Source: Saliterribacillus persicus
GTDB lineage: Bacteria; Bacillota; Bacilli; Bacillales; Amphibacillaceae
Reading direction: 5' to 3'
Assembly: GCF_003337485.1 (NCBI RefSeq)
Contig: NZ_QPJJ01000002.1
Location: 248,001 to 312,000 of the forward strand
DNA: 64,000 nt
A model generated the notes under the pieces. The model ran no database searches. It was not told where the DNA came from and saw only the letters and a list, made by a program, of their open reading frames with translations. Below are positions 1 through 8,693 of the stretch, piece by piece. Within the stretch, counting starts at the first letter, position 1; the number at the start of each line of letters is the position of its first letter. A program made the translations under genes and the position numbers.

Positions 1-3000
1 TACACCAACAGAATAAACGGGAATAGAAAACTGAAAAATTGTACCTTGTTTCTCTTTACTTTCGACCCAAAAATCACCCATATGAAAGTTGACGATTTCT
101 TTACTAATAGCAAGTCCAAGTCCATTTCCTTGATGGTCGCTTTTTGTATAATACCGATCAAATACATAAGGAATATCTGCATGGGAGATTCCTGATCCCT
201 CATCACGAATCGAGAAAATTGCTCCCTGTGACTTAGAGATCGTTAAGCCTATTTCAATCGCACCTTTTTTGGTATGTTTAATGGCATTCGAAATTAAATT
301 CGTCATGACCTGTTCCAGTCGTGTAACATCTACTTCCACTAACGGAAATTCTTCCGCTTGATCTTCATCAAACTTTCGTATGAATTCAAGTCCCGCTTCC
401 TTAATCTCAAGTGCAAACATCGAGCAAAAGTGCTCAAACAACTGATTAACTGGAATAGCTTCCATTGAAAAATTCATATTTCCTGACTCTAGCTTAGATA
501 AATCAAACAAATCCTTGATCAGCTTGTTCAACCCACCCATTCGATTATTAATGATAGTTAAATATTCTTGCTGTTTGCTAGGGTCTTCTACTAATCCATC
601 AAGGATAGCACCGACGTAGCCCTGAACCACTGCCACTGGAGACTGTAAATCATGGGAAACATTCGATAGTAAATGCTTCATTCGTTCTTTGGAATTGGTC
701 AATTCTTGGTTAACCGTTGTTAGTCGTTGATTCGCATCATTTAGTAAATCGGTCCGTTTGCTTACCTTTTCCTCCAAGTCTGCATACAAATAGGCATTTT
801 CAATCGATACCGCTGCTTGAGAAGCTATTAATCTTAAAATATTTAATCGTTCCCGTGTGAATACATGGGTGGATTTATTATTTTCCATATACAAACAAGC
901 GACTAGCTTATCCTGATAGATAATCGGTAGACATAACACTGATTTAGCATCTGTCTCTTGAATATAAACATCTTCCGTAAAAGCGCCGTTTTCTGATGCA
1001 TGATCTAAAACAACCGCCTCCCTGCTATTCATAACATAACGTACAATCGCTGATGAAACGCGTGTATGCTTATCGACGGTCTTAGCCTCCTTGTATATTT
1101 CTACATTTCTATCGATGTGATTATAGGAGACCACCTCAAGTTTTTCATCATGATACAACAAAAAGGAAGTATGTTCAGCACCTGCATAGGTTAAAACGAT
1201 ATCCATTAAGCGACTAATTAATTTATTTAATACCACTTCACTTGAAATAATACGCGCCGCTTCAAAAATTGCTTTTGTATCCAAGCTTTCTGTTGTAGCA
1301 CCATTATTTACCACACTCTGCTTGGTTTCTAGCAATAGCTCTGGATGCGTCGCTTTAATTTGATCTGCCAGACGCACTGAACCCCAATTCAGATAACCGT
1401 TATAGGCTTCGGTCATATAAGATTTCGCTGTTTTCGGAAGCTGTCGGTCTAAATAAAAGTTCGCAGCACAATGATTGCTAAGTGCTAGATCTTGGAGAAA
1501 CTCATTTTTTTCAGCCGCTTCAATAGCCTGATGATAATGTTCTGTTGCTGCCGAATCCTTTCCAATAAGCTGTTCCTTTTCAGCTAAAATCAGTAAATAT
1601 TTATGCAAATAATTACTTGGAGAATGTTTCGCCCATTTCTCAAGCTTCGTAAGATCCTTTTTCAGTTTCTTAAAGCCTTCTTTTTTAGAAAGCTCGCCAT
1701 CTTTTATTAGCTTCGTTACCCATAACGCATGATAGAAAAAGTACTCTGGTGCAACAACTAATACCATCGTGTTATCGACAAGTGGCTCCAATTCCTCCAT
1801 CAGTGATAGCGCAACAGGGCGATTATTAAAGAAGTATGCCATCTGCAGGCGAATCGTCTTATGCATAATAGTCGCTGACTTATCATCGGTAAACTCAGTA
1901 AATTCCCATGTAGGTGTTTTTTCTGACGTAGAAAGTATGGCAATCCAATCTAATAGCTCCGTTAAAAAATCATCACTAATCGCATACTCATTCTTCTTCG
2001 CAAAGGTTACTTGTCTTCTTATACCCTCTTCCACCTGCTCTAAATTGTCGCCTTTTATAAGAAGCGTCAAACCGATAAATGCACCCGATGCACCCGCTAA
2101 ATATAAGTTTCCGTTTTCAATAGAAAGCTGCTGGGAGCGCTCTAAATATTCTAAATTATAACGAATATGCTTCTTCCAATGATTCACAAAAGAACCAAAT
2201 ACAAAGTAAACACGCGCCTGTAATGCCTTATCTCCAGATCTTTCTGCATGTTTTATTGCAAGCCTGCCAAATTGATTGCTTCCCTCGTAGTCTCCAAATC
2301 CAGCACTTAGTGTGAGCGCGTAATTATTATAGACTAAAGCAGATAAATCTAAATCGCCATATTTTAAAGTTAAGCGCAGTGCGCGCAGCATTATTATCGT
2401 CGCTAAGTTTTGATCAACATGATAGGTTGGCGCATTTGTATTAATGAATGTTCGCATAATGATTTGCTGATCTTTATCTGTGACAGGCGGAATATTTAAT
2501 AAATCTTCCCCACTCTTTTTTCCTAGCGCAAGCTTTGTTAAAAGGTATTCTCTCGCAACCACCAATTTATTTGGTTTATTATTTATTTCAATTCCAAATA
2601 ATCGTAGTCCGGCAAGACCTGAGATGGTCGCTTTTTCCACTTCATGAATATGAGTGTACACGGTGATTTTCAAATTATAAATATACAGCTTCTCTTGTTT
2701 AGTCTCAGCATGTGTTAATATTTCTTCAAAAATGTTCTCCGCTTGTTCAAAGTGTTGATTAAGATACAAAGCTTCCCCGTACCCAGCCATAACATTAAAT
2801 GTCTCTTTATAATCTACCTGCCATTTATTTTCAGGAAGTAGCCCGAAAGCCTTCGCGAAAAAAGTCCATGCGGATTCAAACGCTGCTGCTCGCTTTGCCT
2901 TCTCCCCCGCCATCCGGTTCCACTTGATCAAATCCCTTTTTTGCTCTTTATTTAATCTATCTTGGCAAAGATTAAAATGGTTGACGACCTGAAAAATATG

Positions 3001-5172
3001 ATCCTCTATTTCCTCTTCAGTGTAATGATGGATTAATTCCTCCGCAATCCTCAAATGACTTTCTTCTCTTTCTCCAACTGTCATCGAGGTATAGAGTGCC
3101 TGTTGAATTTTATCATGCAAAAAGCGATAGCTTGGTGGACTATCATTTAAAAGGCTTTCGTTCTCATTCGGATAAACCCATTTATAGCGGGCATCCATTG
3201 GCAGAATAACCCCTTCTTCTAACCCATGCCATAATGAATTGGACGTTTCTACATAATCTTCCCCAGCAATTGTTGCTAATAGGGTAAGGTTAAATTGGCT
3301 TCCGATACAAGCTGCCAGCTGTAAACGCTTGATCGTTTTCTCAGGAAGTTTATTGACTTGCTTGATAATAAAATCAATCATCGAATCCGTCATAGGGATT
3401 TGCTTTAAGGCTGTTAAATTCACTTGCCACGTTGCGATACTTAAATCAAAGCTAATTATTTTTTCCTGATTCAATAATTGCAATAGTTGAATAATAAAAA
3501 ATGGATTACCTCTTGTAATTCGGTAGATTAACTCTACTAGTGATTTAGAGGTTTCCGCTTCTAAATCAAGTATTTCCTTCACCCATTGTTCGATATAGTT
3601 CTTTGTTAAAGGGGAGACTGGAATCTGAGAAACTGGTACCTCTCGATTTTTTAATTGATTTAAAAACAACTCAAATGGATGCCCAATCGACACCTCATTA
3701 TCACGGTATGCGCCTATGATGAGTAAATTTCGTTTGTATGGGTTTGTTAAAAGGTGGTTCATCACATCAAGCGTCGCGTTATCTGCCCATTGTAAATCGT
3801 CGATAAATAAGATCAGAGGATGATTCTCGGTCGCAAACACATCCACAAATTTTCTGACTGCTAATAAAAACCGATTATGAACACCCTGTGGCGGTATATC
3901 TGGCCCTTGTTCCTGCTTCCCAAGCAACCACTCGATTTCAGGTATAAAATTGCCGATTACCCACGCATTATCAGAAAGAGATGCGCTTAGTTTATCCTGC
4001 CAAGCCTTTATCCGGTCCGCGTCTTCAGTTAACACCTGTCTGATTAATGACCTGAATGCTTCAATAATGGGTGCGTAGGGGATGTGTTTTTGAAATTGAA
4101 CAAATTTTCCTGTAATAAAATAGCCTTTTTTCTTTAATAATGGTTGATACAAGCTACGAACCAGCGCTGTTTTACCAATTCCAGATGGCCCTGGGATCAA
4201 AACAAGCGCAGGTGAACCGTACTGGATATGATCGAATTTTCTAATAAGCTGCTCTAGCTCCTGATCTCTTCCATAAAGTTTATTCGGTTTTTCTAGCCCA
4301 GGATTTGTATCAAATTCCCCTAGTACAAATGACTCCACCTCAGCGTTTACATGAAAATGGTGAAAGCACTTCTCTAAATCCTTTTTTAATCCATTTGTAC
4401 TTTGATACCGTTGTTCTGGTATTTTGGCAAGCAGCTTCATAATAATGTTGGAGATTACTTCAGGAACAGCCGGGTTCACCTTGTGAGGAGGGACGGCCGT
4501 TTGAGCCAGATGTGCATGGATCACCTCTGCCGGATCCTCCATAGCAAATGGCACGTGACCTGTTGCGATTTGATAGAATAGCACACCTAATGAATATAAA
4601 TCTGTACGATAATCAATTGGACGATTCATTCTACCTGTTTGCTCCGGTGACACATAAGCTACTTCTTCTATCTGATATGGGGTGATATCTGCTTGTGGCA
4701 TTTCTTTTGAAAGGGTGGTGGATTGGTGAAACCCTGTTAATCTAAATTGGTCTGTGTTGGGATCATACAATATATGATCAGGCATAATCGATTTATGAAT
4801 AATGTTTTTTTGATGTACAGAAAAAAGAATAGAGGTTAATTTTACCGCTGTTTTTAAAAATGTGTGAATGTCGAAATTTTGATTTCTTCTTAACCAACTA
4901 GTAAATTGCTCTCCTTGAAAATACTCCATGATCAAATAAGGCTGTTCTTTATTTTTTTCTAAAGCAACAGGCTTAAGTACCCCATATAGATCTACTTCGG
5001 AAAGTGTATAATACTCATGTATTAATTCAGCTTTAGCTTGAGCTAAGGCTTGGCTGTTACTCGTCTTTATTAACACAGCTTCCTTATCAAAAGAAGACAC
5101 TGCTTTATACAACATCCATGAGCTTGAAGTGATAATCGTATCGGTTCGTTGATAGTTTGAAAAATTTTGCAT
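1..5172 (-). CDS. Giant pseudokinase-AAA ATPase-GAF-sensor histidine kinase (C-terminus cut by window edge)
   Basis: An uninterrupted minus-strand frame runs from ATG at 5172 to the window edge: 1724 residues with no stop seen. Order: protein-kinase-like domain (about 1-270), AAA/STAND-type ATPase with Walker A GPSGIGKT near residue 330 and Walker B LILFIDD, a long helical TPR-like region, a GAF-like domain (about 1280-1450), then HisKA with phospho-acceptor His1507 in VSHDLQSP, and HATPase with the N-box, DEGSGIS and GNGLGLAI motifs. The frame ends just after the HATPase, so little is missing. The kinase part looks inactive: the HRD motif reads HKS and DFG is not preserved, though the APE-like SPEQTGRMNRPIDYRTDLYSLG segment is intact. 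It resembles the large 'ATP-binding sensor histidine kinases'. There is no membrane segment, so it is probably cytoplasmic. The OmpR regulator at 5443-6189 lies upstream in the same direction and may be its partner. Confidence 0.88.
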   Translation of the reverse strand, partial: MQNFSNYQRTDTIITSSSWMLYKAVSSFDKEAVLIKTSNSQALAQAKAELIHEYYTLSEVDLYGVLKPVALEKNKEQPYLIMEYFQGEQFTSWLRRNQNFDIHTFLKTAVKLTSILFSVHQKNIIHKSIMPDHILYDPNTDQFRLTGFHQSTTLSKEMPQADITPYQIEEVAYVSPEQTGRMNRPIDYRTDLYSLGVLFYQIATGHVPFAMEDPAEVIHAHLAQTAVPPHKVNPAVPEVISNIIMKLLAKIPEQRYQSTNGLKKDLEKCFHHFHVNAEVESFVLGEFDTNPGLEKPNKLYGRDQELEQLIRKFDHIQYGSPALVLIPGPSGIGKTALVRSLYQPLLKKKGYFITGKFVQFQKHIPYAPIIEAFRSLIRQVLTEDADRIKAWQDKLSASLSDNAWVIGNFIPEIEWLLGKQEQGPDIPPQGVHNRFLLAVRKFVDVFATENHPLILFIDDLQWADNATLDVMNHLLTNPYKRNLLIIGAYRDNEVSIGHPFELFLNQLKNREVPVSQIPVSPLTKNYIEQWVKEILDLEAETSKSLVELIYRITRGNPFFIIQLLQLLNQEKIISFDLSIATWQVNLTALKQIPMTDSMIDFIIKQVNKLPEKTIKRLQLAACIGSQFNLTLLATIAGEDYVETSNSLWHGLEEGVILPMDARYKWVYPNENESLLNDSPPSYRFLHDKIQQALYTSMTVGEREESHLRIAEELIHHYTEEEIEDHIFQVVNHFNLCQDRLNKEQKRDLIKWNRMAGEKAKRAAAFESAWTFFAKAFGLLPENKWQVDYKETFNVMAGYGEALYLNQHFEQAENIFEEILTHAETKQEKLYIYNLKITVYTHIHEVEKATISGLAGLRLFGIEINNKPNKLVVAREYLLTKLALGKKSGEDLLNIPPVTDKDQQIIMRTFINTNAPTYHVDQNLATIIMLRALRLTLKYGDLDLSALVYNNYALTLSAGFGDYEGSNQFGRLAIKHAERSGDKALQARVYFVFGSFVNHWKKHIRYNLEYLERSQQLSIENGNLYLAGASGAFIGLTLLIKGDNLEQVEEGIRRQVTFAKKNEYAISDDFLTELLDWIAILSTSEKTPTWEFTEFTDDKSATIMHKTIRLQMAYFFNNRPVALSLMEELEPLVDNTMVLVVAPEYFFYHALWVTKLIKDGELSKKEGFKKLKKDLTKLEKWAKHSPSNYLHKYLLILAEKEQLIGKDSAATEHYHQAIEAAEKNEFLQDLALSNHCAANFYLDRQLPKTAKSYMTEAYNGYLNWGSVRLADQIKATHPELLLETKQSVVNNGATTESLDTKAIFEAARIISSEVVLNKLISRLMDIVLTYAGAEHTSFLLYHDEKLEVVSYNHIDRNVEIYKEAKTVDKHTRVSSAIVRYVMNSREAVVLDHASENGAFTEDVYIQETDAKSVLCLPIIYQDKLVACLYMENNKSTHVFTRERLNILRLIASQAAVSIENAYLYADLEEKVSKRTDLLNDANQRLTTVNQELTNSKERMKHLLSNVSHDLQSPVAVVQGYVGAILDGLVEDPSKQQEYLTIINNRMGGLNKLIKDLFDLSKLESGNMNFSMEAIPVNQLFEHFCSMFALEIKEAGLEFIRKFDEDQAEEFPLVEVDVTRLEQVMTNLISNAIKHTKKGAIEIGLTISKSQGAIFSIRDEGSGISHADIPYVFDRYYTKSDHQGNGLGLAISKEIVNFHMGDFWVESKEKQGTIFQFSIPVYSVGV

Positions 5173-5281
5173 TCTCCATCATCCTAAATTATCTAAATTT
5201 TAAGTTAATTTAAACTATACTTAAACGTTATTTTAATTTAATAAGTTATGCTTTATATGTTGAGTAAAGGGGGAAGTACAA

Positions 5282-5425
5282 ATGCTAGATTCAAAAGAAC
5301 AAAATTACAGTCCTAAACAGGCAGTAGATAAGGAATGGTTAGTCTTAATGGCTACTGCCAAGTTACAAGGCTTAACCACAGAGCAGGTAAGGGAATTTTT
5401 AAATCAAAAAAAGAACAATAGTTAA
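5282..5425 (+). CDS. SinI-like anti-repressor small protein (47 aa)
   Basis: Starts at ATG 5282 behind the Shine-Dalgarno AAGGGGGAAG and ends at TAA 5423-5425. The core DKEWLVLMATAKLQGLTTEQ followed by VREFLNQKK matches the SinI helical hook, in which a Trp and spaced leucines form an interface with SinR-type repressors. In Bacillus subtilis, SinI binds SinR and relieves repression of biofilm genes. No SinR is seen in this window, so the partner must be elsewhere or be a different repressor. The gene is inserted on the opposite strand between the OmpR regulator and the giant kinase. Its stop is 18 nt from the stop of the convergent regulator, with no terminator between them. Confidence 0.8.
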   Translation: MLDSKEQNYSPKQAVDKEWLVLMATAKLQGLTTEQVREFLNQKKNNS

Positions 5426-5442
5426 AGGGAAAGCTACGTTAT

Positions 5443-6189
5443 TTAATAATCACTAGAATAAGAGGATTCTGTTTTGGTTCGATTAAATTTATAGCCTATA
5501 CCACGAACTGTTTCAATATAGTTAGCTTGATTTGTATCTGTTTCTAATTTTTTTCTCAAATTACTGATATGGACCATGACCGTACGGTAATCTCCTAAAC
5601 TATTCTCATCCCAGATTAATTCGAACAGCTTCTCGACGTTAAAGATTCTCTCAGGATTTTGTGCTAACAAACATAATATTTGGAACTCTTTCGCAGGTAA
5701 GCGTAACGTTTCGTCATTTAGCTTCACAACAGCGCTATCTAGATTAATCACCAATCCAGGATATTCAATTAACCTTGGCTTTTTTTCTGTAGCATTCTGT
5801 TGCTTGCTTTTATCGGTGAGGTTTCTGTATCTGCGTATATGCGCTTTCACTTTTGCCATGATCACCGAGCTGCTGGTTGTTTTTTCAATATAATCATCTC
5901 CACCAACGCCAAGCCCAAGTATTTTATCCATGTCATCCTGCTTAGAGCTTAAGAAAATTATTGGTATATCTGTTATTTTTCTTAGTTCCTGGCAAAATTC
6001 AAAGCCGTCTAAATTAGGCATCATAACATCTAACAAAATAAGATCAGGTAATCCTTTTTCCACAACCGTTAATGCTTCTAATCCGTCTGCAGCAGATAAC
6101 ACACGATAGCCCTGCTCTTTCATATAGAGCTCAAGTATTGTGCGCATATCTATGTCGTCATCGACAATTAAAATTGTTTCACTTGCCAC
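5443..6189 (-). CDS. OmpR/PhoB-family response regulator
   Basis: 248 residues starting at GTG 6189 with SD AGGGGGG six bases upstream. The receiver domain (1-120) has the acidic pair DDD at 10-12, the phospho-acceptor Asp54 in LLDVMMP and Lys103. The usual Lys-Pro after the fifth strand is Lys-Thr here (YIEKTT), which is unusual. A winged-helix DNA-binding domain of the Trans_reg_C type occupies about 145-240 and ends in RGIGYKF. It lies upstream of and co-directional with the giant histidine kinase, separated by the antisense SinI-like gene, so the two may form one two-component system. Target genes are unknown. Confidence 0.93.
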   Translation of the reverse strand: MASETILIVDDDIDMRTILELYMKEQGYRVLSAADGLEALTVVEKGLPDLILLDVMMPNLDGFEFCQELRKITDIPIIFLSSKQDDMDKILGLGVGGDDYIEKTTSSSVIMAKVKAHIRRYRNLTDKSKQQNATEKKPRLIEYPGLVINLDSAVVKLNDETLRLPAKEFQILCLLAQNPERIFNVEKLFELIWDENSLGDYRTVMVHISNLRKKLETDTNQANYIETVRGIGYKFNRTKTESSYSSDY

Positions 6190-6244
6190 GCTTATCCCCC
6201 CTAGCTTTTTTCTTTTTACATGGAAAATTTTATCTATTTGGACA

Positions 6245-6273
6245 AGCCACTTGTTTTTACAGGTGGTTTTTTT
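6245..6273 (+). terminator. Rho-independent terminator, plus strand
   Basis: Stem CCACTTG/CAGGTGG around a short T-rich loop, followed by seven T. It acts on plus-strand transcripts only. The only plus-strand gene to its left is the SinI-like gene, whose transcript would have to cross the whole response-regulator gene antisense to reach it. Confidence 0.6.
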
Positions 6274-6741
6274 CGACTGGGCATTAAAAACTACCTTTTA
6301 TTGGTACTTTTCTCTTAGTATACCAAAGGTTCTACTAAGAACAATACTAATTGAATTTAAATCGGTAAAAAACATAGTATATACACCTTTCAGATAGCTA
6401 TTTCATAAAAAGGCCAATGTTAATTTTTCTCCTTTTTTTCTCTACTACTCTCTCTATTCTGAAATTCCAAATATAAATTATCTTAAGACATGATTTAGGG
6501 ACTTGAGTGCCTTTAACAGACGGTACTACAAACAAAACGCTCTTACTTGAGAAGACTTTTTCTTCTGGTGTTTATTAGGATTTCCCTCCACAGATTATTA
6601 TTTTTATTGATTTCTAGCAAGCTTATATTAGATAAAAATACCCCGACCTTAAGTGTGATATAGCATAGGAAAACTAGCACTTTTTAAACAAAAATAGGTT
6701 ATAGATTTCCAATTGTTAATTTGAAAATTAACAAAATCAGG

Positions 6742-6790
6742 TTGTAATTCCAATTAATTATTGTATAATTGATATTGATTCTCATTATCA
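6742..6790 (+). promoter_or_regulatory. Promoter with overlapping Fur box for the iron operon
   Basis: A -35 element TTGTAA (6742-6747) and -10 TATAAT (6764-6769) are separated by 16 bases. Directly downstream lies TGATATTGATTCTCATTATC plus A (6770-6790), whose 9-bp arms match at 8 positions. It agrees with the classical 19-bp Fur consensus at 16 of 19 positions. Fur with ferrous iron would block the promoter, so the operon should be expressed when iron is scarce. Confidence 0.8.
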
Positions 6791-6813
6791 ATATAAACAG
6801 GGGGTGATTTTTT

Positions 6814-7641
6814 ATGTCTAGTCTTGCTGTTGAACAAGTGAAGGTAGGCTATTCAAATCTTATGATCATTGATGATTTAAGTGTAGAAATACCTGAGAAG
6901 AAAATAACAACAATCGTTGGAGCAAATGGATGTGGAAAATCTACTTTATTAAAAGCTATCGCGAGGATATTGAAAACACGGAAGGGAACCGTGTATTTAG
7001 ACGGTAGATCGATTCAACTGCTACCGACAAAAGAAATCGCGAAGAAAATGGCTATTCTACCCCAATCGTCTGATACTCCTCCTGGTCTTACAGTCTTTGA
7101 GCTAATTTCATACGGGAGATTTCCTCACCAGCAAGGTTTTGGGTCATTGAAAATGGATGACCTCAAACATATAAATTGGGCCATTGAAGTTACAGGCTTA
7201 AGTGAGATGAGGGACAGATCTGTAGAAGCTTTATCAGGCGGGCAACGACAACGTGTATGGATTGCGATGGCACTCGCTCAAGATACAGACATACTTATCC
7301 TAGATGAACCAACAACATACTTAGATTTAGCACATCAACTGGAAATATTATTCTTACTCCAGAAATTGAACGAAGAAGAAGGAAGAACCATTGTTATGGT
7401 GCTCCACGATCTCAATCACGCTTCAAGGTTTTCTCATAACCTGATCGCCATGAGAAATGGAGCTATTGTAGAAGAAGGAACGCCTGAAAAAGTAATGACC
7501 CGTTCTAATTTGAAAGCCATTTTTGATATTGAAGCAACCATGTCTGTCTGTCCACACAGTGCTAATCCTATTTATCTATCTTATACATTGCATAAATTAT
7601 CTGAACACACATTACAAAAAGAAAACAAAAAATCAGGGTGA
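6814..7641 (+). CDS. Iron-siderophore ABC transporter ATPase (FecE/FhuC type)
   Basis: 275 residues, SD GGGGGTGATT before ATG 6814. Walker A GANGCGKS at about 36-43, signature LSGGQRQRV, Walker B ILILDEPTTYLD and the H-loop VLHDLNH are all intact. It is the cytoplasmic energy-coupling subunit of a siderophore or heme importer of the FecCD class. It is the first gene of a compact operon behind a Fur box, followed at once by two FecCD permeases. The substrate cannot be read from the ATPase. Confidence 0.95.
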   Translation: MSSLAVEQVKVGYSNLMIIDDLSVEIPEKKITTIVGANGCGKSTLLKAIARILKTRKGTVYLDGRSIQLLPTKEIAKKMAILPQSSDTPPGLTVFELISYGRFPHQQGFGSLKMDDLKHINWAIEVTGLSEMRDRSVEALSGGQRQRVWIAMALAQDTDILILDEPTTYLDLAHQLEILFLLQKLNEEEGRTIVMVLHDLNHASRFSHNLIAMRNGAIVEEGTPEKVMTRSNLKAIFDIEATMSVCPHSANPIYLSYTLHKLSEHTLQKENKKSG

Positions 7642-7646
7642 AATAG

Positions 7647-8693
7647 ATGTCAGCTTCCGTTGAACAATCATTAGAAGTTAAGAAAAGGGGATTAACCTCT
7701 CGTCCGGTCATAGGAACACTCATCTTAATTGGTGGAATGATCGGATTGATTATTGCAATTGGGATATCCGTTTCTATTGGAGCAGCAGAAATCGATGTGA
7801 AGACAGTATGGTCAGCTGTCTTCCAATATGATTCCGCACTTGTCCCACATCAAATTATTCAAGAAACCCGTCTTCCACGTGTTCTTGGTGCAGCACTTGT
7901 AGGTGCAAGCCTCGCTGTTTCAGGATCAATTATGCAAGGAATGACACGGAACCCTCTAGCAGATCCAGGACTATTAGGTTTGAATGCTGGAGCAGCTTTT
8001 ATGCTAGCTATATGTTTTGCCTTTTTTCCTGGACTTCCTTATATGTATCTCATTCTTTTTGCTTTTCTTGGAGCAGCTCTTGGTGCGGGGATTGTTTTTG
8101 GTATAGGGTCGATAGCTAAAGGGGGCTTGACCCCTATGCGACTTGTGTTAGCAGGTGCGGCTGTTACGGCACTTCTTGTTGCACTAAGTGAAGGGATTGC
8201 CATCTATCATCGTATCGCACAAGATTTAGCCTTTTGGAATGCAGGTGGAGTTTCAGGAACTAAATGGGAAAACCTTCAAATTATGGCGCCGTGGGTCTTA
8301 CTTGCAATTCTTGGGGCCATCGTTTTATCAAAATCAATTACACTTCTTAGTCTAGGCGATGAAGTTGCAGTGGGACTTGGTCAACAAACAGGAAAAATTA
8401 AACTTTTTGGAACAATTATTATTCTAATTTTGGCAGGTGCAGCGGTATCTGTTGTTGGGGCAGTTGGATTTGTGGGGCTAATTATTCCCCATATCACCCG
8501 TTTTATTGTAGGACATGATTACCGCTGGATCATCCCAGGCTCAGCAGTTTTGGGCGGAGTACTAGTGGTGCTTGCAGACTTAGCAGCCAGAATGGTTAAT
8601 CCCCCACAAGAAACACCGATTGGAGCTTTAATCGCCATCATCGGTGTTCCCTTCTTCCTTTATTTGACTAGGAAAGGAGGAAAGGAACTGTGA
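7647..8693 (+). CDS. FecCD-family iron-siderophore permease (first)
   Basis: 348 residues with about ten hydrophobic segments. It shows FecCD hallmarks: RLPRVLGAALVGASLAVSG, GxxMQGxxRNPLADPGLLGLNAGA and the C-terminal GFVGLIIPHITR coupling helix region that contacts the ATPase. It starts five bases after the ATPase stop and overlaps the next permease by four bases, as expected for subunits made in a fixed ratio. It pairs with the second permease in the membrane as a heterodimer. Confidence 0.95.
   Translation: MSASVEQSLEVKKRGLTSRPVIGTLILIGGMIGLIIAIGISVSIGAAEIDVKTVWSAVFQYDSALVPHQIIQETRLPRVLGAALVGASLAVSGSIMQGMTRNPLADPGLLGLNAGAAFMLAICFAFFPGLPYMYLILFAFLGAALGAGIVFGIGSIAKGGLTPMRLVLAGAAVTALLVALSEGIAIYHRIAQDLAFWNAGGVSGTKWENLQIMAPWVLLAILGAIVLSKSITLLSLGDEVAVGLGQQTGKIKLFGTIIILILAGAAVSVVGAVGFVGLIIPHITRFIVGHDYRWIIPGSAVLGGVLVVLADLAARMVNPPQETPIGALIAIIGVPFFLYLTRKGGKEL

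Larger units (their letters stand above)
6190..6813. other. Intergenic region between response regulator and iron operon
   Basis: AT-rich, 624 bases between divergent genes. It holds the plus-strand terminator-like hairpin at 6245-6273 and, at its right end, the sigma-A-like promoter and Fur box of the iron operon. The short open frames here overlap the regulator start and have no convincing ribosome binding site. I see nothing else. Confidence 0.6.

Noticed and set aside
1769-2161. Plus-strand open frame of 130 codons
   Set aside because: It is antisense to the giant kinase gene, which is open across this whole stretch and carries clear domains.
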